A stretch of 64,000 nt of DNA from Paenibacillus graminis (GTDB taxonomy: Bacteria > Bacillota > Bacilli > Paenibacillales > Paenibacillaceae): the NCBI RefSeq assembly GCF_000758705.1, contig NZ_CP009287.1, positions 62,001 to 126,000 on the forward strand. Reading direction: 5' to 3'. The notes below the pieces were generated by a model. It saw only the letters and a list, made by a program, of their open reading frames with translations. It did not search any database and was not told the DNA's origin. The position numbers and the translations under genes were made by a program. Within the stretch, counting starts at the first letter, position 1. The number at the start of each line of letters is the position of its first letter. Below are positions 41,330-49,030 of this stretch, in pieces.

Positions 41330-41815
41330 CTATTTATCATAGACCATACAGTAAAAAGGCTTGTCACCTGTTGGGGTCCGGCGTTCATAAGTATCAGTAA
41401 TGGTAAATCCGCTTTTTTGATAAGCGCGAATGGCCCGTTGGTTCCACGTCAGCACCTCCAGATCAATTTCACGGTCGGGATAACGTTCCAGAGCCTCCTT
41501 GACGACAGCATTCATGAACAGATGCCCCATGCCATGTCCGCACAGATCCGGCCGCATGCCGATTCCAAGCCGGACTACACCTTCCATGGGGAAGAGCTGC
41601 GCGAAGCCGCAGAGCATGCCTTGACCGTTCACCACTGAGACATATTGCTCACTTCGAAGCCGGGGATCACCGAACTCAATGCCCAAAGCCTGCATCTGCT
41701 CCCAGGACATCCAGCCGTAAATGTTATACGGTGGCTTATAGACCCATTGGCATATTTCGGCAGCGTGGATAACATCCATAGGAACAGTGTAAAAGGTTGC
41801 GGGGGAACTAATCAT
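41330..41815 (-). CDS. GNAT family N-acetyltransferase
   Basis: A 161-residue GNAT protein. VVNGQGMLCGFAQLFPMEG, then GIGMRPDLCGHGMGHLFMNAVV with the acetyl-CoA pyrophosphate loop, IDLEVLTWNQRAIRAYQKSGF and YERRTPTGDKPFYCMVYDK cover the four family motifs. The ATG at 41815 has GGGAGG about 10 bases upstream on the minus strand; an ATG at 41833 contains that SD inside the frame and is not used. The substrate is unknown. The gene is isolated between the cytochrome gene and the NlpC/P60 pair. Confidence 0.85.
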   Translation of the reverse strand: MISSPATFYTVPMDVIHAAEICQWVYKPPYNIYGWMSWEQMQALGIEFGDPRLRSEQYVSVVNGQGMLCGFAQLFPMEGVVRLGIGMRPDLCGHGMGHLFMNAVVKEALERYPDREIDLEVLTWNQRAIRAYQKSGFTITDTYERRTPTGDKPFYCMVYDK

Positions 41816-42009
41816 CAGGTATCGGCCTCCCATCCAAAGTGAAACGTTATATCTTTAATTATATACATAACCTCCTTTTGGGACGCAAAAACTTTAAGAG
41901 AAGGTGAAGCCCTTGATCGCAGAATATTATTTTGGAAAATAGCGAAAATTAGGGGTTTTTGTGTTTGGCAAATAATGAGCAGGGTAAATATTTCTTGTAG
42001 GCAAAAGGC

Positions 42010-42060
42010 AAAAAAAAGCCCCCCTCCAGAATTTCGGCAAAAATCCTGGAGAAGAGCCTT
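42010..42060 (-). terminator. Terminator after the first NlpC/P60 gene
   Basis: On the minus strand, GGCTCTTCTCCAGGA... pairs with ...TCTGGAGGGGGGC with small bulges and is followed by eight T residues. Confidence 0.75.
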
Positions 42061-42079
42061 TGGGAATTACAAATGCTGT

Positions 42080-42571
42080 TTATTGTACATCATCGTTGTC
42101 TTGGGAATCGGAAGCTACATTCTGATAAGCATCTGTGCTCATAATTCGTTTGGCGCCAACGTAGCGGTTGACGTAGTAGCTGTCATTCAAGGAGCTGACG
42201 GTTACACCACGTTTAGAAGATGCATGTGCGAATTTGCCTTCACCGACATAAATACCGACATGGGATACGCCATTGCCGCTTGTATTAAAGAATACGAGAT
42301 CGCCCGGTCTGATGTTGTCACGCGATATTGCAGTTCCCATTTGGTACTGGGACCCGGACTGGTGAGGAAGGTTGATTCCGATCTTGTCAAAAACATACAT
42401 CGTAAATCCGGAGCAATCAAACCCGTTAGTCGATATTCCGCCTGATACGTATTTCGTTCCGATAGCTTTGTCGATAACCTGATCCATTTTGGAGTCTGCG
42501 AAAGCGCTTCCTGCTCCTATGGTAAGGATAATGGAAAAACTCAGTAATGCTGCGGCCAGCTTCTTCTTCAA
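42080..42571 (-). CDS. Secreted NlpC/P60 peptidoglycan endopeptidase (copy 1)
   Basis: A 163-residue exported cell wall hydrolase: signal peptide 1-25 (SAFA cleavage), then one NlpC/P60 domain. The catalytic Cys is C53 (NGFDCSGF), His is H104 (GVSHVGIYVG) and the third polar residue is H116 (KFAHASS). The family cuts stem peptides such as D-Glu-mDAP bonds. There is no cell-wall binding domain. The TTG start at 42571 follows GGAAGGGG. A ydaO-type c-di-AMP riboswitch covers the 5' leader. The acidic C-terminal tail (SDSQDNDD) is absent in the sister protein at 43105-43587. Confidence 0.92.
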   Translation of the reverse strand: MKKKLAAALLSFSIILTIGAGSAFADSKMDQVIDKAIGTKYVSGGISTNGFDCSGFTMYVFDKIGINLPHQSGSQYQMGTAISRDNIRPGDLVFFNTSGNGVSHVGIYVGEGKFAHASSKRGVTVSSLNDSYYVNRYVGAKRIMSTDAYQNVASDSQDNDDVQ

Positions 42572-42584
42572 AAGTAAATACCCC

Positions 42585-42718
42585 TTCCAATTGCCTACGA
42601 GGTTAGCTTAAGGGTTCGGTTGAAGGTCCCCTATGACCCCTCTGTGAATAGGAGGTCAATTCACCCAAAATCGGTTCCCCCGTTTCCCTAATTATTAGGG
42701 AACTCGGCACAACTGTTG
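42585..42718 (-). promoter_or_regulatory. c-di-AMP riboswitch (ydaO/yuaA type), copy 1
   Basis: Read on the minus strand, the leader has the conserved blocks GGGGGAACC, TTGGGTGAATT, GGGGACCTTC, CCGAACCC, and AGCTAACCTCGTAGGC running into the ribosome site. This pattern is the ydaO class, which binds cyclic di-AMP and turns genes off; cell wall hydrolases are its best known targets in Bacillales. Boundaries are approximate. Confidence 0.88.
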
Positions 42719-43003
42719 ATTAGGATTAGCTTGCTGATCAATACATGACAAAATGTTTGTAAATTAAGTTTGAATAATTACAAAAATGTTACTATCAACT
42801 CACTGCGATAATTGTAACAAAGACAGAAGCTCTTGGCAATCATTTAAAGCATATTAATGCATATTTTTTCCGTTTGACGAGACAAAAATCTATTCTAAAG
42901 GCTCATTTTACGCGCTGCGTAAGCTTTATGGCAGAGTTTTTTGGAATATTTAGCAAAAAGGTGTTTCAAAGAACTCCGAAACGTGTAAAAGGGAGAATAA
43001 GGA

Positions 43004-43048
43004 AAAGAAAAACCCCGGAAATGATTACGGCAATAATCAGCTCCGGGT
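43004..43048 (-). terminator. Terminator after the second NlpC/P60 gene
   Basis: On the minus strand ACCCGGAGCTGATTA pairs with TAATCATTTCCGGGGT (one or two mismatches) and leads into TTTTTCTTTTCC. Confidence 0.75.
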
Positions 43049-43104
43049 CCGTATAAGTTACATTTAGTTGTTAGAGGTAGCAATAATGAGGGGAATAACG
43101 TTTA

Positions 43105-43587
43105 TCAATCGTAGGCAACAGCCTGATACGCTGTAGTGCTCATCACTCGTTTGGCGCCAACGTAGCGGTTGGCCCAGTAGGCTTGGCTCAGTGAAGTTAT
43201 GGTCACGCCGCGTGAACTGGAGGATTGTGCGAATTTGCCATTGCCGACATAAATTCCAACATGGGAAACTCCCGATCCAAAAGTGTTAAAGAAGACGAGG
43301 TCGCCTGAACGCAAGTTGTTGCGGGATACAGAGGTTCCAACACTGAATTGAGCTTTGGAAGTGCGCGGCAGGGTAAGTCCGACATTTTTGAATACGTACC
43401 TGGTGAATCCGGAGCAGTCAAAACCGCTGGTGCTGGTGCCCCCGAATTTATAGGTGGTTCCGATTGTTTTTGCGATAACGGTGTCCATCTTGGAATCGGC
43501 GAAAGCGCTTCCGGCTCCCAATGTAAATACCATCACTAATCCAAGTGCTGCTGCGGTGCATTTCTTCTTGAAATTCTGACTTTTCAA
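43105..43587 (-). CDS. Secreted NlpC/P60 peptidoglycan endopeptidase (copy 2)
   Basis: A 160-residue paralogue of the gene at 42080-42571, about half identical by eye, with the same architecture: signal peptide 1-30, then NlpC/P60. The catalytic pair is C58 (SGFDCSGF) and H109 (GVSHVGIYVG); the third polar position is Q121 (KFAQSSS) rather than His, still allowed in the family. The start is a TTG at 43587 with AAGGAG 7 bases upstream; the longer frame to 43605 would include the SD. A second ydaO-type riboswitch precedes it. The pair looks like a tandem duplication that kept the riboswitch. Confidence 0.92.
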   Translation of the reverse strand: MKSQNFKKKCTAAALGLVMVFTLGAGSAFADSKMDTVIAKTIGTTYKFGGTSTSGFDCSGFTRYVFKNVGLTLPRTSKAQFSVGTSVSRNNLRSGDLVFFNTFGSGVSHVGIYVGNGKFAQSSSSRGVTITSLSQAYWANRYVGAKRVMSTTAYQAVAYD

Positions 43588-43596
43588 ATGATGTAC

Positions 43597-43725
43597 TCCT
43601 TCCAAGGCCTGCGAGGTTAGCTTAAGGATTCGGTAGAAGGTCCCCTATGACCCCTCTAAAGCGAGATCAATTCACCCAAGATATGGTTCCCCCGCTTCCC
43701 GGTGCAGGGAATTTGGCGTTTTATG
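43597..43725 (-). promoter_or_regulatory. c-di-AMP riboswitch (ydaO/yuaA type), copy 2
   Basis: On the minus strand: GGGGGAACCA, TTGGGTGAATTGATCTC, GGGGACCTTCTACCGAATCC, AAGCTAACCTCGCAGGC and then the GGAAGGAG ribosome site. Blocks and order match copy 1 and the ydaO class. Boundaries are approximate. Confidence 0.88.
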
Positions 43726-43881
43726 CACCAGAAGAGCGTGTGTTGACAAGTTTTAATGCTTAAGTTAAGTATGGTTGACAAGCTGTAACTTAAAGATTAC
43801 AAATTTGTTACTAGTAGTACAGGCATCATTGTACCAGAGGATTTACAGTTTTGCAAATACTCTTCATCACTTTGTAACTCA

Positions 43882-43921
43882 AAAAAGAGTCCCGCTCCCA
43901 AAAAGGAGTAGCGACTCTTTT
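43882..43921 (-). terminator. Terminator after the membrane protein gene
   Basis: AAAGAGTC and GACTCTTT form the outer stem with inner GCTCC/GGAG pairing; the T run is on the minus-strand 3' side, 24 bases after the stop at 43945. Confidence 0.8.
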
Positions 43922-43944
43922 ATTATGCCGGTTAAGCGGCACTA

Positions 43945-44775
43945 TTATTGTGGAAATGTTTTACTGCCCCAGAGGTGGTACTGTGCGGCGATTCCCCACA
44001 TTTTAAACAATGTAGTGGGAAGCGGGGAGAACTGGCGGAGCAGAAATGCCGGAAGTCCAGGACAGAGCAGCGCAGTTGCTCCGCAAACAAGCATCATCAC
44101 CAGCCCGCATGCCCCCAGCACTAGGGACAGTCCTACAGATGGGACAATGACCTTCAGGCATACCATCAAGGATGGGAGTATTCCTGTTCCGGCCGTATAA
44201 CCGAACTGCATGTAAAGCAACAGCTTTCGAATGAAGAATAGATACACAAGCCAAGCCAGAATATAAGGGGCCAGCTTCAGCAGCTGTCTATAGTCCAGAA
44301 TCCCGCTTAGCAGCAGGTTGTACATTTTGGGAAGAAGCCAGTATAAAGGCAGGACCGCCAGCACCCATTCTATGAGACTGAACAGCATCACTGGAAGCCC
44401 GTACAGCCTCATGCCCGGAAAAAAGAACATACCACGCTCCCCTTTGCGCTCCTGATGCAGCTCATGGAGCAGCCCTGCGCGGATAAATGGGGAGAGCAGC
44501 AGCCTTGCTGCGCTCAGTGCCAGAAGCATCCAGAGCCAATGCTGAACCGCCGGGTCGTTACCCAGAGCGAATTGCCCCTCCACATAGTACAGCAGCCTGC
44601 CCATTCCGCTGCCTCCCGCATGCTGATCCGGGTAGCGCAGCAGCACGGGAACCACGGCGCTTTTGACAAACTTGTACATGATATAGCCCCAGAAAAGCCG
44701 GTAGATAAATAACAGGATCAAGATATAAAATTGCTCTTTCATGCTGCGCCAGCCGCGGCTTATCGATCTTTTCAC
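43945..44775 (-). CDS. Multi-spanning membrane protein of unknown function
   Basis: A 276-residue hydrophobic protein with about six membrane segments (for example FYILILLFIYRLFWGYIMY at the N-terminus, LWMLLALSAARLLLSPFI, LPVMLFSLIEWVLAVLPLYWLL and VGLSLVLGACGLVMMLV). I do not recognise a family, and no catalytic motif stands out. It starts 11 bases after the M1 peptidase gene on the same strand, so the two are one operon and may work together at the membrane. The codon use matches its neighbours. It could be a small transporter-like or accessory protein; there is no ATPase partner. Confidence 0.75.
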   Translation of the reverse strand: MKRSISRGWRSMKEQFYILILLFIYRLFWGYIMYKFVKSAVVPVLLRYPDQHAGGSGMGRLLYYVEGQFALGNDPAVQHWLWMLLALSAARLLLSPFIRAGLLHELHQERKGERGMFFFPGMRLYGLPVMLFSLIEWVLAVLPLYWLLPKMYNLLLSGILDYRQLLKLAPYILAWLVYLFFIRKLLLYMQFGYTAGTGILPSLMVCLKVIVPSVGLSLVLGACGLVMMLVCGATALLCPGLPAFLLRQFSPLPTTLFKMWGIAAQYHLWGSKTFPQ

Positions 44776-44786
44776 AATCCTTCACC

Positions 44787-46799
44787 TCACCAGACAAGAG
44801 TTCCGAGCAGATTTTCAATCAGGTTGGTCATGCTGAGCGTCCAGCGTGAGAGCGTATCAGGTTCCAGTTCGGCGACTCTGAAATTGTTCAGATGTTTGCT
44901 CTCCAGCAGGACGGAGTGCTCCGGATCAATCTCTGCCGATAGGAGCGGCGCTTTGTAGGACAGCTGAAATGTCGTTTGCTTGTTTTCCCCATTCCAATAT
45001 CTTTGAACGGTATATCCGTCCGCGAAGGTAAACTTTACCGGCACATCCCCGTACTGGCTGCCTCTATTGCTTACTGTAACTGAGGATTCATATCGGAGGC
45101 CTTCTTTGTCCGTTCCTGCTTTGCGGATAGTATTTGTAATATGATTTATAGCAAAATCAGGAGCGCCGCCACTGTATACATAATGTTCGAAATACGTTTG
45201 CCATGATTTTTTAGTCACCTTTTCCACCGTCCTTTGGAAATCTTGAGTTGACGGGTGACGGAAACGGTATTTGCGGGCATAAGCGGCCAAGATGGCATCC
45301 ATCGTTTTGGTTCCGACCTGACGTTCAATGTCTTTCAGCACCAGCTTACCCCTAATGTAGATGTTGCGGGTATAGGCATCATCTCCGGTGTATTTCCAGG
45401 TCTCCAGGGTAAGCGGCTGCGCGGAGGGCACCAGACTGGCCTGAAGGGGGAGGTTGGACGCCACCCCATATTCCTGCTCCATTAGCCGGTCTTCCGCGTA
45501 GGAGGTGAAGCTCTCATCGAGCCAGGCCTCTTCAAATTCATTGCTGGCCACCATTCCATAAAAAAACTGATGCCCGATTTCATGGATAATGGTCCGCTCC
45601 AGCTGGGTTCCGGGCATATTTTCGGCTGCGCCGAAGGCGGTTATAAGTGTGGGGTACTCCATCCCGCCTGCGCCGCTTCCCTCCTTGGGAGGGACTACGA
45701 TAGAAAGTGTGGAGTACGGATAAGGACCATACCATTTGCTGAATGTGTTCAGGGCAGCTTTGGCAGCCTGGAAATACCGTTCCTGCAAGTCCTTATGCAG
45801 CGGGTCCAAGTAGAGCTTGATCCTTACCCCGGGCACCTCGGGCGACGAGAAGGCCTCCTCTGCAACCACAAAGTCGGGGGAGGCAGCCCAGGCGAAGTCA
45901 TGGACATCATCGGCATAGAATTTGTAGATTTTCTGGCCCTGCTTCAATTTGGCGGTCTTAACCGGAAAGCCGGTTGCGGCCACAGTGTAATTGGGGGGCA
46001 CAGAAAGAGTAACATTATAGATCCCGAAATCGCTGTAGAATTCGGAGGTGCCGTGGTACTGATGCAGATTCCAGCCTTCCTGCTTCACACCCCGGGTGCC
46101 TGCAGGCTCATAGACACTAATTTTGGGGAACCATTGTCCAGCCATTACAAAATTACCTGAGACTCCCATACGGGCGAATATTTTAGGCATTTTGACTTCA
46201 AACTTCAGCTTGAGTGTGACACTTTCTCCGCCACTTACCGGCTGCGGAAGATGCACCTTAACCAGTGTTTTGTCATTCACGTTGCCATCGTCGGGCTGAA
46301 CATACTGCAGCCGCTGCATGAGCGAGACGCCGTCACTGGTCCGCAAATCCGTCAGGGTCATGCTCCCGTAGCCATTCGCAGGCATAGTATCGCCGCGCAG
46401 CTTTCCCCCGGATTCTTTCATGAAGGTGGTATCTCCGGAGGCAAAGGCATTCGGATACAGGTGGAAGTAGAGGTCTTGTACCGGTTTTTGGCCGGGGTGG
46501 GTCCAGGTGACCGCTTCTGAAGCCATCAGCGACCCAGTTGAGGGGAGCAGCTGCGCGTCAAGGTGATATTCGGTCACCCGCTGGCTTAGGGCCTCTGATA
46601 CGGGGAGCGGCCTGCTCTCAGGGAGAACGGGCTGAGGTGCTTTGATCTGTGCGGCTGCGGGGGACTTGGCCTCTTTGGGAGCAGCCGCAGTCTGAACGGC
46701 CGGGTTATGCCCTGAAAGAGCCCAGATTCCACCTCCCAAAAGCGTGAGAGTGGCCAGGGTCGCAAAGATGAGGGTGTACCTTAATGACAATGGCTTCAT
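44787..46799 (-). CDS. M1-family zinc metallopeptidase, membrane-anchored
   Basis: A 670-residue aminopeptidase-like protein. One membrane segment at about residues 8-28 anchors it outside the cell, followed by a Pro/Ala-rich linker. The N-terminal beta domain and the catalytic domain follow. The zinc site is H406-E407-I-G-H410 with E429 exactly 19 residues after the second His, as in the M1 rule HEXXH-X18-E. The substrate motif is GGMEYPTLI (GxMEN-like), and a Tyr is in the C-terminal half. Such proteins trim peptides or process surface proteins. A membrane protein of unknown function is downstream in the same operon. Confidence 0.9.
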   Translation of the reverse strand: MKPLSLRYTLIFATLATLTLLGGGIWALSGHNPAVQTAAAPKEAKSPAAAQIKAPQPVLPESRPLPVSEALSQRVTEYHLDAQLLPSTGSLMASEAVTWTHPGQKPVQDLYFHLYPNAFASGDTTFMKESGGKLRGDTMPANGYGSMTLTDLRTSDGVSLMQRLQYVQPDDGNVNDKTLVKVHLPQPVSGGESVTLKLKFEVKMPKIFARMGVSGNFVMAGQWFPKISVYEPAGTRGVKQEGWNLHQYHGTSEFYSDFGIYNVTLSVPPNYTVAATGFPVKTAKLKQGQKIYKFYADDVHDFAWAASPDFVVAEEAFSSPEVPGVRIKLYLDPLHKDLQERYFQAAKAALNTFSKWYGPYPYSTLSIVVPPKEGSGAGGMEYPTLITAFGAAENMPGTQLERTIIHEIGHQFFYGMVASNEFEEAWLDESFTSYAEDRLMEQEYGVASNLPLQASLVPSAQPLTLETWKYTGDDAYTRNIYIRGKLVLKDIERQVGTKTMDAILAAYARKYRFRHPSTQDFQRTVEKVTKKSWQTYFEHYVYSGGAPDFAINHITNTIRKAGTDKEGLRYESSVTVSNRGSQYGDVPVKFTFADGYTVQRYWNGENKQTTFQLSYKAPLLSAEIDPEHSVLLESKHLNNFRVAELEPDTLSRWTLSMTNLIENLLGTLVW

Positions 46800-46903
46800 A
46801 CTGTGATTCCTCCCGTGACAAGCATCTACGGGATGTATATGTTTGCATTCGCCGCATTATTAGCTAAAATTAAATTATTAGTGAAAGGGAAGGATGTGCA
46901 CTT

Positions 46904-47410
46904 GTGGATAACAACCAACCAGAGGGAAAAAAACCGATGGCTCTGAATATCGTGAATGCCAAAAGCAAGCATAAGGGGTTCGGCGCAGGCTCCATCGATT
47001 TGAACAATGTATCGCCGGTCATTATTGACGGCGGTGAAGCCGTTATCGATATCGGTGCCATGCATGCCAAGAGTAAAGTGGAGAAGGGCATTAAATTCAG
47101 TCCGAACCGTGAAGATGTCCCGGCCGGAAGACAGGTGTGGGTGGTATGGGTAGCTGTGGACCGTACGCCTGAAGGCCAGTCCTATGGCGGAATCACAGCC
47201 TGCGAGATGTGGATTGACACCGAAGCCCGCAGAGGCTGGAAGATTCTTGCCGATCACGTGAACAAGCTCGATTCTGCCCTGAAGCGGAGAGTAATTCTGG
47301 AGGGGCTTGGTGCAGCGGACAAAGCTGCACTGAGGTCATTGCTGATTGCCCATAATGCGGAGTGGTGGGACGCTTCCGCCGCTGAACTCAAAGCTGCGCT
47401 GTCGGATTAA
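46904..47410 (+). CDS. ywhD: YwhD family protein
   Basis: A 168-residue protein that resembles B. subtilis YwhD throughout: NIVNAKSKHKGFGAGSIDLN near the N-terminus and AMHAKSKVEKGIKFSPN, WVVWVAVDR and GGITACEMWID in the middle. The biochemical role is not known. It begins with GTG at 46904 behind AAGGGAAGGAT. In B. subtilis ywhD lies next to pbpG (ywhE); here pbpG is 1.6 kb away, so the neighbourhood is partly kept with two genes inserted. Confidence 0.88.
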   Translation: MDNNQPEGKKPMALNIVNAKSKHKGFGAGSIDLNNVSPVIIDGGEAVIDIGAMHAKSKVEKGIKFSPNREDVPAGRQVWVVWVAVDRTPEGQSYGGITACEMWIDTEARRGWKILADHVNKLDSALKRRVILEGLGAADKAALRSLLIAHNAEWWDASAAELKAALSD

Positions 47411-47457
47411 GTGATAACCCGCCATCGTATGGCATAAGACTACTGACTCTGCACTGC

Positions 47458-47500
47458 AAAAACAGCCAAACTCCCCTTTCAGGAGAGCTTGGCTGTTTGT
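47458..47500. terminator. Bidirectional terminator after ywhD
   Basis: AAACAGCCAA and TTGGCTGTTT form the stem with CTC/GAG inside; both flanks are A- or T-rich. It lies between convergent ywhD and the AbrB-type gene. Confidence 0.8.
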
Positions 47501-47535
47501 ATGGTGTATGAAACTGCAGATTGCGGGTGTACAGT

Positions 47536-48009
47536 TTATGATCTGCTGAGCAGGTTAAGTTTGCGCTTGAGCTGGCTTACCCGGGCCTGACTAATGCCAA
47601 GAACCTCGGCAAGCTCCTTCTGGTTAGCATAGGGGTGATCCTCTATGGCTTTCTCCAAGCGTTTACTCATTTCTTCTGTTTTGCTTCGCCGCCCTCCACG
47701 GCCGGGTTCGGGATTGACTTCAGCGGGACTTTGCAGCTGAACGGTCTCATCGGCCGTCCGTTCTGGATTGCCAAGCTCTTTCAGACAGCTGTTGCAAATG
47801 AACTGATCCTTATAGTAGCTGACATGATCAAGGCTTCTGCAGAACGTGCATTCAGTTGAGGTGTACTTTCTGAGTACGATGATTTCATCATTCAAAATGA
47901 AAAACTCGATAGGATCCCCAATGTCAATATTTCGTGTCATGCGGATTTCTACGGGAACCACAATTCTGCCAAGACTGTCTAAACTCCGGATCATGCCTGT
48001 ATCCTTCAT
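47536..48009 (-). CDS. AbrB-type regulator with zinc ribbon and C-terminal HTH
   Basis: A 157-residue three-part protein. Residues 5-50 form an AbrB/SpoVT swapped-hairpin DNA-binding domain (IRSLDSLGRIVVPVEIRM, then IEFFILNDEIIVLRKY). Residues 54-75 carry a zinc ribbon with C54-x-x-C57 and C72-x-x-C75. A basic linker (GRGGRRSK) leads to a helix-turn-helix at about 125-152 (ANQKELAEVLGISQARVSQL). AbrB proteins repress post-exponential genes. The extra HTH gives a second DNA reader, unlike B. subtilis AbrB (about 95 residues). It is monocistronic. Its targets are unknown. Confidence 0.87.
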   Translation of the reverse strand: MKDTGMIRSLDSLGRIVVPVEIRMTRNIDIGDPIEFFILNDEIIVLRKYTSTECTFCRSLDHVSYYKDQFICNSCLKELGNPERTADETVQLQSPAEVNPEPGRGGRRSKTEEMSKRLEKAIEDHPYANQKELAEVLGISQARVSQLKRKLNLLSRS

Positions 48010-48144
48010 CCCATGTCCCTCATTTACATCTTTTTATTTTTTGTGGATATCTATGATTATAGCAGTAATTGTAAGTTATGAGAACGGGGAAAGCGCATTC
48101 ACCTTTAGAGTTTTTTGCTAAATTCAGGAAAAATATTTCCCGGA

Positions 48145-48187
48145 ATTTAAAAATCTCTCCATTTGGGAAGTCCAAAAGGAGAGATGA
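48145..48187 (-). terminator. Terminator after the DNA glycosylase gene
   Basis: ATCTCTCC and GGAGAGAT form the stem; on the minus strand a TTTTTAAATT tail follows. Confidence 0.75.
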
Positions 48188-48246
48188 TTTAGGGTTCGTT
48201 TGTTTTTTACCCATTTTTGAGCTGCCGAAACAGCATCATCTAATCT

Positions 48247-48969
48247 TTAGCTGAGGATAAGGGGCTTCGCCTGTTTATCAATGACAGATACATAAGGATT
48301 GCCTCTGAGATAGAAACGCCAGGGAAGCGGAGCATATTCTTCGGCATAGGGAATATTGATTCTCGGTGCTGCGGCAATATCCAGATTTTCCGGTGAATCT
48401 CCCTGCTCGAGCCATAGCGGTCCGAAGGGGTCATCCAGCCGGCATCCATTCAGGCTTTTGTCAATGCGCAGCGCCCGGCACAGCTTGCCCGGCCCGCCGG
48501 ACAGGCTGGCTGGTTTCTTGACCGTGATGCCGCGATAAGCGGCCATCCGCGCGGCGTCCGTACTGGTAAGAGGCTCTACCGCACGAATCAGCACAGCATG
48601 AGGATCATGTTCGGCGCCAGTTACCACGTTAACGCAATGGTACATACCGTATATGAGATACACATAGGCCGTACCTCCAGCGCTGAACATGACTTCGGTA
48701 CGAGCCGTACGGCGCCCGCCGTAGGCGTGGCTGCCTTTGTCTTCTGCGCCGCCATAGCTTTCTGTCTCCACAATCCGGCAGCGGATCTCTCCGTCTTCGG
48801 TCCGCCGGACAAGATGCTGTCCCAGAAGAAGCGGTCCAGCCTGGAGCGCTGTGAGCTTATATAAATCAGGGGACAGCATTTTTCTGGACGGCAGCTCTTC
48901 GCTGCCATTAGAGTTATTCTTCAAATTATCGATCCATGACACCCCACAACCCTGGACCGGATACTCCAT
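48247..48969 (-). CDS. DNA-3-methyladenine glycosylase, AAG/MPG type
   Basis: A 240-residue base-excision repair enzyme that removes alkylated purines. The MPG fold is clear: LLGQHLVRR, RIVETESYGGAEDKGSHAYGG with the catalytic Glu, FSAGGTAYVYLIYGMYHCVNVV and the late block SGGPGKLCRALRID. The ATG at 48969 is behind GGAGGATACGG; the open frame runs on to 49023 without support. It starts 61 bases after pbpG on the same strand, so pbpG read-through is possible. Confidence 0.93.
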   Translation of the reverse strand: MEYPVQGCGVSWIDNLKNNSNGSEELPSRKMLSPDLYKLTALQAGPLLLGQHLVRRTEDGEIRCRIVETESYGGAEDKGSHAYGGRRTARTEVMFSAGGTAYVYLIYGMYHCVNVVTGAEHDPHAVLIRAVEPLTSTDAARMAAYRGITVKKPASLSGGPGKLCRALRIDKSLNGCRLDDPFGPLWLEQGDSPENLDIAAAPRINIPYAEEYAPLPWRFYLRGNPYVSVIDKQAKPLILS

Positions 48970-49030
48970 CCGTATCCTCCAGTCGATTAGTCCCATCGTA
49001 TCGTATGGTCTGCAGCGAAGCAACCTTAGA

